A DNA stretch of 64,000 bases from Perognathus longimembris pacificus (taxonomy: Eukaryota; Chordata; Mammalia; Rodentia; Heteromyidae). Of this stretch, positions 1 to 10,019 are shown in pieces. Made by a program: the position numbers and the translations under genes. Each line of letters starts with the position of its first letter. Position 1 is the stretch's first letter. The notes under the pieces were generated by a model that was not told the DNA's origin, did no database searches, and saw nothing but the letters and a program-made list of their open reading frames with translations. The stretch lies in contig NC_063177.1 in the NCBI RefSeq assembly GCF_023159225.1, forward strand, positions 15,586,673 through 15,650,672, written 5' to 3'.

Positions 1-239
1 AGCCAGGCACTGGTGTTTCACGCATGTAATCCTAGCTACTCAGGAGGCTGAGATCTGAGGCTCATGGTTCAAAGCCAGTTCAAGCATTGAAGAGTCCATG
101 AGTCTCGCATCTCCAATTAACTACTAGAAAACAGGAAGGGGAGCTGTGGCTCAAAGTGATACAGCACTATCCTTGAGCAACAGAAGTCCAGGGACAGTAC
201 CCAGGCTCTGCGTTCAAGCCCCACACACAACCAAAAAAA
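1..239 (+). mobile_element. B1-type/Geo composite SINE
   Basis: The left half is Alu/B1-like (CATGTAATCCTAGCTACTCA). The right half holds AGCTGTGGCTCAAAGTG and an A-rich tail. The element may start before the window. Confidence 0.8.
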
Positions 240-418
240 GAAAATTTGGAGCTGAAAAATTCCTATTCCCTAGTAATCTTGCATCCTAACATCATAGCTC
301 AACTCTTCGCTCACACGCTGTGATCCTGGGGTGAAGTCTGCTGCACTGTCAGTTGTATTAAAGTATAAATATGTCCAGTATGTCATGCCTGTGACAATAA
401 AAGACTATGTTGCTGTTT

Positions 419-599
419 ATATGCTTGCCTTGCATGCATGAAGCCCTGGGTTGGATTTCTCACCACCACATACACAGATAAAGCTGGAAGTAGCGCTGTG
501 GCTCAAGTGGCAGAGTGCTAGCCTTGAGCAAAAAGAAGCCAGGGACAGTGCTCAGGCCCTGAGTCCAAGCCCCAAGACTGGCAAAAAAAAAAAAAAAAA
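419..599 (+). mobile_element. ID/Geo dimeric SINE (5'-truncated)
   Basis: Partial tRNA-Ala-like left half (CTTGCCTTGCATGCATGAAG) joined to the Geo-type right half (GCGCTGTGGCTCAAGTGG) and a 17-base A tail. Confidence 0.85.
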
Positions 600-972
600 G
601 AATACTACTCACAAAATTGTGGGGTAGGAGAAATTAGTATATATAATACAAAATCACTAAAATAAAGTGCAATGCATTCATTATGTAGTATAATATATAC
701 ATATACAGCAAAATGGAACACAAATATATACCTAGTACAACAATTTTAAAGGGTAGTTGTATCAAACACTACATTGATAAGAAAGGAGATTGCACAACAG
801 TGAAATGTCTCTACCACACCTGTTGGAATAGCCACTACCAACAACAGGAAATACTCAGTTTAGCTATGGTGTAGGGAAGCCTTTGCGGGAATGGTGTCTG
901 GAAAGGGCCACAAGACCCCACTACTCCAAAGTGGAAGCAGGAAGAATAAAGTCTGTGGCCCATTCCAAAAAT

Positions 973-1157
973 AAGCTGGGCGTGTTGGCACATGCCTGTG
1001 GCCCAACTACTTGGGAAGTCGAGATAGGAGGATCCAGATTCTAGGTTTACCCAAGCAAAGTTAGTATGATAAACTGGAACAAAAAGGACTGGGGCATGGC
1101 TCAAGTGGTAGAGTACTTGCCTAAAAAATGAGGCCCAGGAGTACTAAACACAAAAGG
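973..1157 (+). mobile_element. Old B1 + ID-like SINE
   Basis: A diverged B1-like half (GCACATGCCTGTGGCCCAAC) is followed by a short tRNA-like half (ATGGCTCAAGTGGTAGAGTA). The tail is weak. Confidence 0.6.
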
Positions 1158-1399
1158 TGATGGTAGAGGTGGAGGGACTGCAAAATAACTTCTGGAGATC
1201 CAGAAATGTCTTGTTTGTTCTTTTAAGTAGTCTAAGTGCTCGTGAGTATTTGGTTTGTAAAAAACAAAAATAAAACTCAGCTGCTGCTGCTTTTCTAAAG
1301 CATAAACATTACTTTTTTCATTCTGTATATGATAATCATGTTATTTGGAGTTGCCACATGCCCCCCCCCACGTGTTAGTTCTTGTTGTTTTGTTGTTGT

Positions 1400-1642
1400 T
1401 TTGTTTTGTGGCAGTTCTGAGGCTTGAACTCGAGGCATACGTGCTGTCTCTGAGCTTTTGTGCACAAGGTTAGTGTTCTACCACTGGAACCACAGCTCCA
1501 CTTCCGGTTTTTGAGTGGTTAGTAGGAGATGAGAGTCTGATGAGGACATTTTTTTGTCTAGACTGGCTTCGAATCACTACCCTTAGGTCTCAGCCTCCTG
1601 AGTAGCTAGGATTCCAGGATTGAGCCACCAGTGCCTCACTGG
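1400..1642 (-). mobile_element. B1-type/Geo composite SINE
   Basis: Reverse-oriented: the right half with AACCACAGCTCCACTTCC comes first, then the B1-like half (CTCAGCCTCCTGAGTAGCTA). Confidence 0.8.
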
Positions 1643-1689
1643 TTAGTTCTTGCTTTTGGAATCTTATTCCATTGTGTATCTACTTATCT

Positions 1690-1925
1690 GTGAATGAGTG
1701 TTGGATATTGTATTTCTAAATTATTGAGAGATAAATTGAGAGCTAGGTGATATTATTTGCCTCCAGACATATTTTGTTGTTCTTCCTTTTCTTCTTCTCC
1801 TCTTCCTCCTGTTCCTTCTCTCTTCCCTCTTCCTCCTCCTTCTTAGGACAGAGTCACTGTGTATCCCTGGCTGGCTCAAACTTGCCATCTTTCTGCTGGC
1901 TCAGCCTCCTGCATTCTAGGATTAT
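1690..1925. repeat. Direct duplication, copy 1 (partner at 2801-3012)
   Basis: It shares an ordered series of segments with 2801-3012: TGAATGAG, GATATTGTATTT, AAATTATTGAGA, GAGCTAGGTGA, ATTATTTGCCTCCA, then the same pyrimidine-rich tract and a reverse B1-like segment (GGCTGGCTCAAACTTGC). Confidence 0.75.
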
Positions 1926-2674
1926 AGAAGTATGTCGCAAGGCCTGGCAAAGAATCAACAATGTGGGGGACAGTGTCTTGTGTTAAGGATCAAACTCAGG
2001 GTCTCACCCATATTGGGCAAGTGCTTTCCCACTGATTCACATCCCTGGCACCAGTTTGTTTTACTTAGTATTTGAAGCCACTAGTGTTTGAGGTTTTCCA
2101 GATCTCCAATGACTCAAAATCCAGGCTTTGAGACATATGCTCTCTTTGTTTCTGGCTTATTCTTGCTCCTAGGGCAGCTTAAAGCATTGCTGTGCAGTAG
2201 TGGTTGGTTTCCTTCCTGTAAACAAAACTCATTTCCCTAGACTTTTGCCTCTCCACGTTAACACTGGAGCAATTATTCTCATTCACCTCAAGCTGTCTTG
2301 GGATTGTTTCCCCAAGGCCTCTCCCAAACTGATAAATAGGCTGATGTGGTCCCTTTTGGCCCCTGTCTGTGTGAATCTGGGATCTAAGCATCCGTTTGCA
2401 GATTCCCTGCACTGATTAGGGCATAAAGGACCTGAAGACAAAATTTAAGGCTTTTTTTTAAAGGATTTTTTCTCTTTTTTTTTTAATAGACAAGAAACAA
2501 GCTCCCTGCCTCCTGTTCTTAGGCAACAGGACAAGTCATCACCTTGTAATCAGAAAATAATGGATCAGAATCTTTTATGTTCTGACTGAAGTTTCATCCT
2601 ATGTGATATAAAAGTAGAGGCAGAAGAACCAGAGCACTCTGAGAGCCACTCCAAGTAGTGGGTAAGATCTGAGG

Positions 2675-2679
<5 letters not shown>

Positions 2680-2744
<65 letters not shown>
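2680..2744. repeat. (CT)n microsatellite
   Basis: About 65 bases of near-perfect CT repeat. Confidence 0.98.
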
Positions 2745-2745
<1 letters not shown>

Positions 2746-2800
2746 CCCTTCCCTCCTCCTCTATCTCCATTTTCTCATGCACATACACACATATTTATGT

Positions 2801-3012
2801 ATGAATGAGATATTGTATTTTTAAATTATTGAGACACACATTGAGCTAGGTGACATTATTTGCCTCCAAACATGGTATTTTGTTGTTCTTCCTTTTCTTC
2901 TCCTCTTCCTCCTGTTCCTTCTCTCCTCCTCCTCCTCTTCCTCCTCCTTCTTTGGATAGTCACTGTGTATCCCAGGCTGGCTCAAACTTGCAATCTTTCT
3001 GCTGCCTCAGGT
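2801..3012. repeat. Direct duplication, copy 2 (partner at 1690-1925)
   Basis: Same segment order as copy 1 with scattered mismatches and small indels. It starts TGAATGAGATATTGTATTT. Confidence 0.75.
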
Positions 3013-3970
3013 AGCAGAAGATTCCTTCGAATCATGGAATTGCTCAATGGTTCTCCGAGTGCTCCATAGGCTCTGTCCCAAGAGATGGCCCCAGAGCCGC
3101 CCACCTGGGATGAAGGAAGACCTTCAGGATAAGTGGGCTTCCTGCTGAGGTCACATGGCTAGGGAACAGAGGGAAGCTGCCACGTTTGGGCCCTTCCCTC
3201 TCCTGCCCTCCCCTTCTCTCCCTACCTGTTCAAATCCCACAGTAGAGGGCTTGTGTCTCTCAGACCACCTGTCCACACCAGGGCCCAAACCCACTGACCC
3301 TTATGGATCAAAGGTGTTTCCAAAAATGTAAGCTCTGATCTGAATCACTGAATTACTGATAATAGAAACGACTCAGCTCTCATAACAGAGCCCATGCTTC
3401 AAGGAAAGGGATCCGAAAAATGGTTGCTCTGTTTTTTTTGTTTGTTTGTTTGTTTTAAGCATCACAGGTCATCCCGATACACACTGGAGTTTAGGAAACT
3501 CTTGGATGGATGACTAGAAAGCAAAGCTGTCAATTCCCCCTGTGCCCCTGAGGGTGCCTTAGCTTTCCCCAGCCCCCTCATTTGCCCCCCACCCTCCCTC
3601 CTGTCCACATGTCCCACTGCACCCTGAGCTCTGGTGAGCTGACCATCTAGGGAAGCCGTTTCTAACCAAGTCCTTTCCCTGTGCTGGGTGTGTGAAGTTC
3701 CTCTGCGTGGCAGGAGGGAGATGGCGGCCCAGTTCACCTAAAGCCAGGGCTGTGCAGGCTTGTCTCCGCCATCACGTCACACTGCCACGCTAGGCACACC
3801 CTCAGCCCGGAGCTACACTGGCAGGCTGCAAGAAGTAAATGAGCTTTGTGTAAGATTTAGTTAACCTTTGTTTACCGCCTGCCCCTAACTCAATGCTCAA
3901 ACCTGCTCCAAAGCAATCACTCTACCTATGGGCTTCTGAAACCTATATGAATGCCTTCACTTCCTCACAG
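3013..3970. other. Unassigned intergenic sequence
   Basis: No convincing gene, exon or full repeat is visible in this stretch. The open frames within it lack recognisable domains. Confidence 0.5.
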
Positions 3971-3971
3971 C

Positions 3972-3973
<2 letters not shown>

Positions 3974-4036
<63 letters not shown>
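3974..4036. repeat. (TG)n microsatellite
   Basis: About 63 bases of uninterrupted TG. Confidence 0.98.
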
Positions 4037-4040
<4 letters not shown>

Positions 4041-4065
4041 GGGGGGCTGGGGGAAGGGAAGAGGT

Positions 4066-4274
4066 GTTGTCCTGGGGCTTGAACTCAAAGCCTAGGCACC
4101 ATCCCTTAGCTTTGCTTTGCTTTTTTGGTTAAGGCTAGCACTCAACTGCTTGAGCCTCAGCTCCACTTCCAGTTATTTTAGGGGTTAATTAGAGATAAGA
4201 GTTTCATGGTCTTTCCTGCCTTGGCTGCCTATGAACCACAATCTTCAGATCTCAGTAGCTAAAGTGAGCACGGC
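4066..4274 (-). mobile_element. B1-type/Geo composite SINE
   Basis: Reverse-oriented: CCTGGGGCTTGAACTCAAAG, then GAGCCTCAGCTCCACTTCC, then a decayed B1-like half. Confidence 0.75.
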
Positions 4275-4675
4275 TTTCTGGCTGGTTTTGGTTTCTAATT
4301 CCTAACCTGGTCAGCCCCTTTCCCTTCTGCACTAAAAGCCTAGGATAACTCATTCCTGTGCTCTTTTCCCATGAGTTGCAGCTCAGAGCCTTTTTTTGGT
4401 TTCGGTGTTTGGTGGGGGTTTTATTGTGTTCCGTTTTGCCATGCTGCAGATCAAACGGGACTTGGAATATGCTAAGCAAATATCCCCCTAAGCAGCATGT
4501 CAGCCCCTTCCCTGGACCCTTCCAGGCCTAATAATTGTATTAGAATCTGGGCAGTATAGATCTTGTACTATAGCAGTTCAGACGTGGCCATCTCCTCTTC
4601 TGGGGCTTATTATTACTTACTCATCTATTTGTTGATCCACAGTCTACAAGTGCTGACTGTCCGGTATTGGAAGGG

Positions 4676-4850
4676 CTCTCCAGCCCACTTCCCCCCTGCC
4701 CTCCTTCCCTGGCCCTGCTTCCCTGGCCCTCCTTCCTGGCCTTCCTTCCCCAGCCCAGAAGGAGAAGGAGAGGGAAGGGAGAGAAGAAGAGAAAGGAAAG
4801 GAAAGGGAAAGGAGCAAGGAAGAAAGGAAGAAAAGAGAACTAATCCAATC
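4676..4850. repeat. Adjacent pyrimidine-rich and purine-rich tracts
   Basis: About 75 bases of C/T-rich sequence are followed at once by about 95 bases of G/A-rich sequence on the same strand. Open frames on both strands here come from base composition. Confidence 0.8.
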
Positions 4851-5470
4851 AAAATTGACTCTTTTGAAGGAGTGGTTGTGTTTGTTTGTTTGTCTGCAGT
4901 TAGTGGCTGCGGTTCCACAGACACCGCCCCCCTCTCTAGCTCACCTCCCCAGTCTCCCTGGTACCATCATGAAATGCATGACCCCCACCCCCCCCAAGCT
5001 GGGCAGATTCTACTCCCAAGCAAATTCTTGGTGATAAAGCTCTGGAGCTGGGTGTGACGTGCAGGATCTTCTCTCGCAGTGAGCCTCTCTCCAAGACTGA
5101 GCTCCTGGAGGACAGCAGCAGCATGAGCGCCCCCCAGAGCCCTCTCCTGCCATTGAGCCTCCAGCTCTCGAACCTGGCCAAGGGTGACCAGACCCCGGCC
5201 TCCCCACACTGAGGGTCAGGCCAGCCTTGACCTTCTCTTGATCATCTATCTACTTAAATACCTGTTCTTTTGCCAGTTTCCCTTTGACTCATTCTCAGAA
5301 GCTTTAAATAATTTGTTTTATTTTTGTTGTTGTTTGGGTTGTTTTTTTAACAATGTTCACCAGCTCTACTGAAGAGTAAGTCCATGAATTCTTATACACT
5401 GGAAGTCAATTGCAAATTGATTGGAACTCACTTTCAAATTTAATGATCTAATGGTTCCCCCAGAAGCAAT

Positions 5471-5471
<1 letters not shown>

Positions 5472-5507
<36 letters not shown>

Positions 5508-5519
5508 TGAGTGTGTGTG
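5472..5519. repeat. (GT)n microsatellite
   Basis: GT repeat with two GA interruptions near the end. It sits at the tail end of the reverse SINE that follows. Confidence 0.95.
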
Positions 5520-5640
5520 CCAGTACTGGGACTTGATCTTGGGGCCTGAGCACTGTCCCTTAGCTTTTGGCTAAAGATGAGCATTCTACCCTTGAGGCAC
5601 AGCTCTATTCCCAGCTTTTTGGATGGTTAATTGCAGATAG
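5520..5640 (-). mobile_element. Truncated B1-type/Geo SINE
   Basis: Only the right half and the junction remain (CAGTACTGGGACTTGATCTT, GGCACAGCTCTATTCCCAG). The B1-like half is missing, and a + strand element starts 11 bases on. Confidence 0.75.
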
Positions 5641-5651
5641 GAAGCTCAGGG

Positions 5652-5875
5652 AAGCCTGGTACTAGTGGCTCACGCCTGTAATCCTAGCTACTCAGGAGGC
5701 TGAGATCTGAGATTCCAGCCTAGGTAGGAAACTCTGTGAGACTTAGCTCCAATCAACCACCAGAAAACCGGAATGGCACTATGGCTCAAAGTGATAGAAG
5801 GCTAGCCTTTAGTGAAAAAAGCTCAGGGAGAATGCCAGGCCCCAAGTTCAAACCCCCAACTGAGAAGAAAAAAAA
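5652..5875 (+). mobile_element. B1-type/Geo composite SINE
   Basis: GGCTCACGCCTGTAATCCTA at the start, ATGGCTCAAAGTGATAGAAG in the right half, and an A-rich tail. Confidence 0.85.
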
Positions 5876-5982
5876 TTCATACAACATTGAAACTAGGAGT
5901 TTCTAGAACGATCACACTGCATAAACACTTGCCATGTTTATTTTATAGTCAGTGGTTGGTTGCTTATTTGTTTTAAGTTCAG

Positions 5983-6069
5983 GTTTGGGAGGTAGCTCAG
6001 TGGTAGAACACTGGCATAGCATGAGCAATGTTGTCCTGGATTCAGTCCTTAGAACCACACCAAAAAAAA
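5983..6069 (+). mobile_element. ID-like monomeric SINE
   Basis: GGAGGTAGCTCAGTGGTAGA matches a tRNA A-box region. A B-box-like stretch and an A tail follow. No right half is present. Confidence 0.75.
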
Positions 6070-6552
6070 GCATTTTAGAAGTTTAGTGAGCATTTATTAT
6101 AATAAAGCAGAATAAAGTAGGGAGAAATAGGAAAGGGAATGAAGGGGAGTGGGGACAGAAGAATGGAGAGAGGAAGAGCAGATGAATATAGTTTTTATAC
6201 TCAATGTACATGTGTGATAATGGAACCACACTACTTGAGGGGGATGGGTGCAGTTGGGAGAGATGGAGAAGAAAGATAGAAGGGGTGAGACTGTCCCAGA
6301 TACATTGTACTTATACACTGATTTGTTGAATCCAAACGCTTTTGTAAAACTACATAAAGATAATTCTTTAAAAAGAAAGGAAAGAAGGAAGAGAAGGAAG
6401 TGAGAAAGGGAAGGCAGGAAGGTAGGCAAGTGGGAAAGAGCACCATCTTTTGTACAATAGGAATGGAGAAGACTCAAAAGAATGGTTCTTGGTTCCTGCT
6501 ATTTATCTTAGAGATTTTATGTACCACAAGAATTTGAAAGACAGAGGACAGG
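6070..6552. other. Purine-rich unassigned sequence
   Basis: A/G-rich sequence with patchy GGAA/GGGA runs. It could be a diverged L1 3' UTR, but I cannot support that from motifs. Confidence 0.4.
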
Positions 6553-6656
6553 GATCTTCTGTCTGTGCTGCCCAGTCTAGCTGGAACTCCTGGTCTCAGC
6601 AATCCTACGGCCTCAGCTTCCTGAGTAGCCAGGAGCCACGAGCTACCATACCCAGC
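6553..6656 (-). mobile_element. B1-like SINE monomer
   Basis: TGCTGCCCAGTCTAGCTGGA then CTCAGCTTCCTGAGTAGCC is a B1/Alu body in reverse. It ends about 120 bases before the receptor start codon. Confidence 0.75.
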
Positions 6657-6749
6657 TCTTAAGATTTTTTTATTATTTTAATGAACAAGTTGATGCGACT
6701 GATCTTCACATTCTTAACCAATTGAGATTACTTGGCGAGCACGTGTTTA

Positions 6750-6767
6750 TTTATGTTCATGTTGCAG
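6750..6767 (+). promoter_or_regulatory. Splice acceptor of the OR coding exon
   Basis: A T-rich stretch ending in GTTGCAG (AG at 6766-6767) precedes the receptor start codon by 12 bases. Receptor genes of this family usually have one or more 5' non-coding exons spliced to the single coding exon just before the ATG. The upstream non-coding exon is not identified here. Confidence 0.55.
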
Positions 6768-6779
6768 AAGAGTCAGGAA

Positions 6780-7724
6780 ATGGATGGTGGCAACCAGAGT
6801 GGGGACTCTGGCTTCCTCCTGGTGGGGATTTCAGAGATTCCCGAGCAGCAGTCCATCCTCTTTTGGGCCTTCGTGTCCATGTACCTGGTCACCGTGGTGG
6901 GGAACGCGCTCATCATCCTGGCCATAGCCTCTGACTCCCGACTGTACACGCCCATGTACTTCTTCCTGGCCAACCTCTCCTTCACCGACCTCTTCTTCGT
7001 CACCAACACCATCCCCAAGATGCTGGTGAACCTTCAGTCCCAGAACAAAGCCATCTCCTACGCAGGGTGTCTGACGCAGCTCTACTTCCTGGTCTCCTTA
7101 GTGGCCCTGGACAACCTCATCCTGGCAGTGATGGCCTACGACCGCTACGTGGCCATCTGTCGCCCCCTCCACTACACCACCACCATGAGCCCTAAGCTCT
7201 GTGTCTCCCTCCTCGCCCTGTGCTGGGTCTTGTCTGTCCTCTACGGCCTCATCCACACCCTCCTCATGACCAGGGTGGTCTTCTGTGGAGTGCAGAAAAT
7301 CCACTACATCTTCTGTGAGATGTATGTCCTGTTGAGGCTTGCATGTTCCAACACCCAGGTCAACCACATGGTGCTGATTGTCACGGGCTGCTTCGTCTTC
7401 CTCATTCCCTTAGGGTTCATGATCACGTCTTATGTGTGGATTATTAGAGCCATCCTCAGAATCCCCTCATCCTCTAACAAGTACAAAGCCTTCTCCACCT
7501 GTGCCTCCCACTTGGCTGTGGTCTCTCTCTTCTATGGGACACTGTGTATGGTGTATCTGCAGCCCCTCCATACCTATTCCATGAAGGATTCAGTGGCCAC
7601 GGTGATGTATGCTGTGGTGACCCCCATGATGAATCCTTTCATCTACAGCCTGAGGAACAAGGACATGCACGGGGCACTGGGAAGACTTTTGAGGAAACCC
7701 TGTCAGGGACTCATAAAGGGGTAA
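6780..7724 (+). CDS. OR1D2: Olfactory receptor, family 1 subfamily D (OR1D2-like), intact single coding exon
   Basis: This encodes a 314-residue class A GPCR of olfactory sensory neuron membranes that couples to Golf. The sequence shows the hallmarks in order: N-glycosylation site NQS (residues 5-7), GN in TM1, [11 protein letters not shown] in TM2, [10 protein letters not shown] at the end of TM3, SY in TM5, KAFSTCASH in TM6 and NPFIYSLRN in TM7. The frame is open from start to stop. An in-frame ATG 16 codons upstream exists, but family members start at MDGGNQS and a splice acceptor lies between the two ATGs, so I use 6780. From memory it is very close to human OR1D2 (OR17-4) over the whole length. 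OR1D4/OR1D5 are near-identical paralogues, so strict orthology is uncertain. The neighbouring RAP1GAP2, tail to tail, fits the human arrangement. Confidence 0.93.
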   Translation: MDGGNQSGDSGFLLVGISEIPEQQSILFWAFVSMYLVTVVGNALIILAIASDSRLYTPMYFFLANLSFTDLFFVTNTIPKMLVNLQSQNKAISYAGCLTQLYFLVSLVALDNLILAVMAYDRYVAICRPLHYTTTMSPKLCVSLLALCWVLSVLYGLIHTLLMTRVVFCGVQKIHYIFCEMYVLLRLACSNTQVNHMVLIVTGCFVFLIPLGFMITSYVWIIRAILRIPSSSNKYKAFSTCASHLAVVSLFYGTLCMVYLQPLHTYSMKDSVATVMYAVVTPMMNPFIYSLRNKDMHGALGRLLRKPCQGLIKG

Positions 7725-7832
7725 TTTGGAGAAAGTGGCATTGAAGATATGCAAAGGCATTGTCCTGCAGTTTATACTGCAGTAATGAGAACATCACTCC
7801 AGTCCAGAATCAGCCTGTGTGTTGTAGCGATA

Positions 7833-7909
7833 AACACACACACACATACACACACACACACACACGGAAGTCTCACCTGCTATCCTCCCCCCCACACACA
7901 CACACACAA
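7833..7909. repeat. (CA)n microsatellites in the OR 3' UTR
   Basis: Two CA tracts (7833-7865 and 7893-7909) separated by about 27 bases of unique sequence. Confidence 0.9.
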
Positions 7910-7936
7910 AAAAAAAACTTTGCCAGTCTGGTAATT

Positions 7937-7942
7937 AATAAA
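7937..7942 (+). terminator. Candidate poly(A) signal AATAAA of the OR gene
   Basis: An AATAAA hexamer lies 213 bases after the receptor stop codon, following a CA-repeat-bearing 3' UTR. It is the first canonical signal downstream on this strand. Actual use cannot be judged from sequence. Confidence 0.45.
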
Positions 7943-8269
7943 GTCCCATGAATACTAAATCTTTACAGGATTGAACTGGTCAGCGTGCCTGACAGGGCCA
8001 CATTCTCAGCTACAGGCAGATACACTCCATTACGGTCTAAAAGTGTCTCTTGAGAGTTATCTTCCATCCATCAAGAGCATAGACAGTGAATGGTAACTGA
8101 TGGAAGGGTTGGTCGCTGGGCTATGATGGTCTGAAGGAGATCTTGATCCTTAAGAGGTGAATCAGGAGAGCCAGGACTTGAGCTAGCTAGACTTCGGCAG
8201 ACAATGGCTTTCAGGCTGTGGTAAGGCAGTACAGCCACTCTAGGCTGATAGCCAATGAGGATAGGAAGA

Positions 8270-8410
8270 AGGCGGGCCTTCCGCAGAACCAGCTAATGAA
8301 ACACCGAGAGAGATCGGCCCTCGAATTTCCCGGTCTCCGGCCGCCGCGGGCCTTGTCCTCAAGTTCCGCGGGTTGTGTGCGCCCTCCAGTGGCAGCCTAC
8401 AGAACTCTCC
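8270..8410. promoter_or_regulatory. Small CpG-rich patch, function unknown
   Basis: The stretch holds many CpGs (CCGGCCGCCGCGGGCC, TTCCGCGGG) in otherwise CpG-poor DNA. A CCAAT motif lies on its upstream side and a long CT tract beyond it. It might be a decayed promoter or an LTR remnant. No gene starts here that I can see. Confidence 0.35.
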
Positions 8411-8442
8411 AGCGTCTCCTTGGAAACTAAAGTGTTGTCATT

Positions 8443-8451
8443 CTCTCTCTC

Positions 8452-8538
<87 letters not shown>
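8443..8538. repeat. (CT)n microsatellite
   Basis: About 95 bases of CT with two CTCCTCT interruptions at the start. Confidence 0.98.
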
Positions 8539-8541
<3 letters not shown>

Positions 8542-8854
8542 TGTAATTCTCTCTCTGTTAATTCTGGACTAATTTTAGGAATAAATTAAAAGAACAACAT
8601 GAAACAACCATTCATTACAGGACCACTACCATCTGATAAAACTCAACGTTGATAACTGATTTTAAAACAAAAATGAAATTCCCAGTAAAGTAGGAATTAA
8701 AACCTCATAGTAAAGACTCAGAAATACAGAGAATTTCACTCTGCAAAACACTGAGTTTAAGCACACTTATTAAAGTCAAGATGGATCCAAATACCCCAAC
8801 TGTCACTGATTTTTGTCGCTGCTATTGCTCATTTATGCGTTTTGTTTTGTTGTT

Positions 8855-9240
8855 TTTGTGGTGTGCCAGTTACTGGAGCTTGAAGACTACCATTCTGCCA
8901 CTCTAGCTTTTTGCTGGTTAACTGGAGATAATCGTCTCAAAGAGGGGATGGGAATGTGACTTAGTGGTAGAGTGCTTGCCTAGCTTGCACAAAGCCCTGG
9001 GTTTGATTCCTCAGCACCACATACACAGAAAAAGCCAGAAGTGGTGCTGTGGCTCAAGAGGTAGAGTGTAGCCTTGAACAAAAAGAAACCAGGGACAGTG
9101 CTCAGGCCCTGAGTCCAAGCCCCAGGACTGGCAAAAAAAAAAAAAGTCTCAAAGACTTTTCTTCCTAGGCTGGCTTCAAACTGCAACCCTCAGATCTCAG
9201 CCTCTTGAGTAACTTGATTACAAGAGTGAGCCACCAGAGT
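8855..9240 (-). mobile_element. B1-type/Geo composite SINE split by a younger SINE
   Basis: The reverse element runs 8855-8943, is interrupted, and resumes at 9146 with GACTTTTCTTCCTAGGCTGG. The interruption carries a 10-base direct repeat of host sequence. Confidence 0.85.
8944..9145 (+). mobile_element. ID/Geo dimeric SINE nested in an older SINE
   Basis: Left half GTGACTTAGTGGTAGAGTGC, right half GTGCTGTGGCTCAAGAGG, A tail. The flanking repeat GTCTCAAAGA occurs at 8934-8943 and 9146-9155. Confidence 0.92.
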
Positions 9241-9783
9241 TCCTGAACACCAATGTGCCCACAGGGCCTAGAAGGGAGGGATCACATCTTTCATTAGGCT
9301 ACTTTTGATTGGCTGTTTTCTGTTTTGTGGAATCTATTGGCTATCTCTTGCATCATTGTTTAAGTTTTGCTCTTGAGGGAACAACTCGAGCCATGGTTTT
9401 ACATATCTATGTCCCATCTGGCCCATATCCTGGCCTAAACACACTTCCTCATTCCCCCTGAACCTGAGTGTTTCTCTCTCTCTCTGCCATGTCACCTTAA
9501 ATAGAGGCCTCCTCCACACTCAAAACTCTGTACACAGAAAATCATATTTTCCTTCTCGATCCCTTCATACTCAGAGGTGGCTATATGATGGAATTGTAAA
9601 CAGTGAACTATACACAGAAATAGATGCTAGGAAAGCTTGTCTTTCTTCATACAGACCCAGACCCCATCTCCTGGCCCTTCCCCATCTGGAATGCTGACAA
9701 AAGAACAGGAGGTCCAGCAGCCATTAGCAACCATGTGGTCACCAAAAGGGTGATGGATGGTGTACACAAAGAAAAGTGAAATA

Positions 9784-10019
9784 AGCCGAGTACGTGTGGC
9801 TCACACCTGTAATCCTAGCTGCTCAGGAGTCTGAGAGCTGAGGATTGTGATTGGAAGCTAGCCCTAGCAGGAAAGTCCATTTGTCTCTTATCTCCAATTA
9901 ACCAGCAAAAATCCAGAACTGGAGATATGGCTCAAGTGATAGAGCACCAGGCTTAAGTGAAAGGCCCTGAGTTCATGCCCCAGGACTGTCAACATACACA
10001 CACACACACACACGCACAC
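9784..10019 (+). mobile_element. B1-type/Geo composite SINE with CA tail
   Basis: GGCTCACACCTGTAATCCTA, then GATATGGCTCAAGTGATAGA, ending in a (CA)n tract in place of a pure A tail. Confidence 0.85.

Noticed and set aside
2594..2788. Arg/Glu-repeat frame and other frames over CT or TG repeats (also 8375-8572 and 3893-4132)
   Set aside because: Microsatellites lack stop codons in some frames; no coding evidence.
6732..6779. Receptor start at the upstream in-frame ATG (6732)
   Set aside because: A splice acceptor lies between this ATG and 6780, and family members begin at MDGGNQS.
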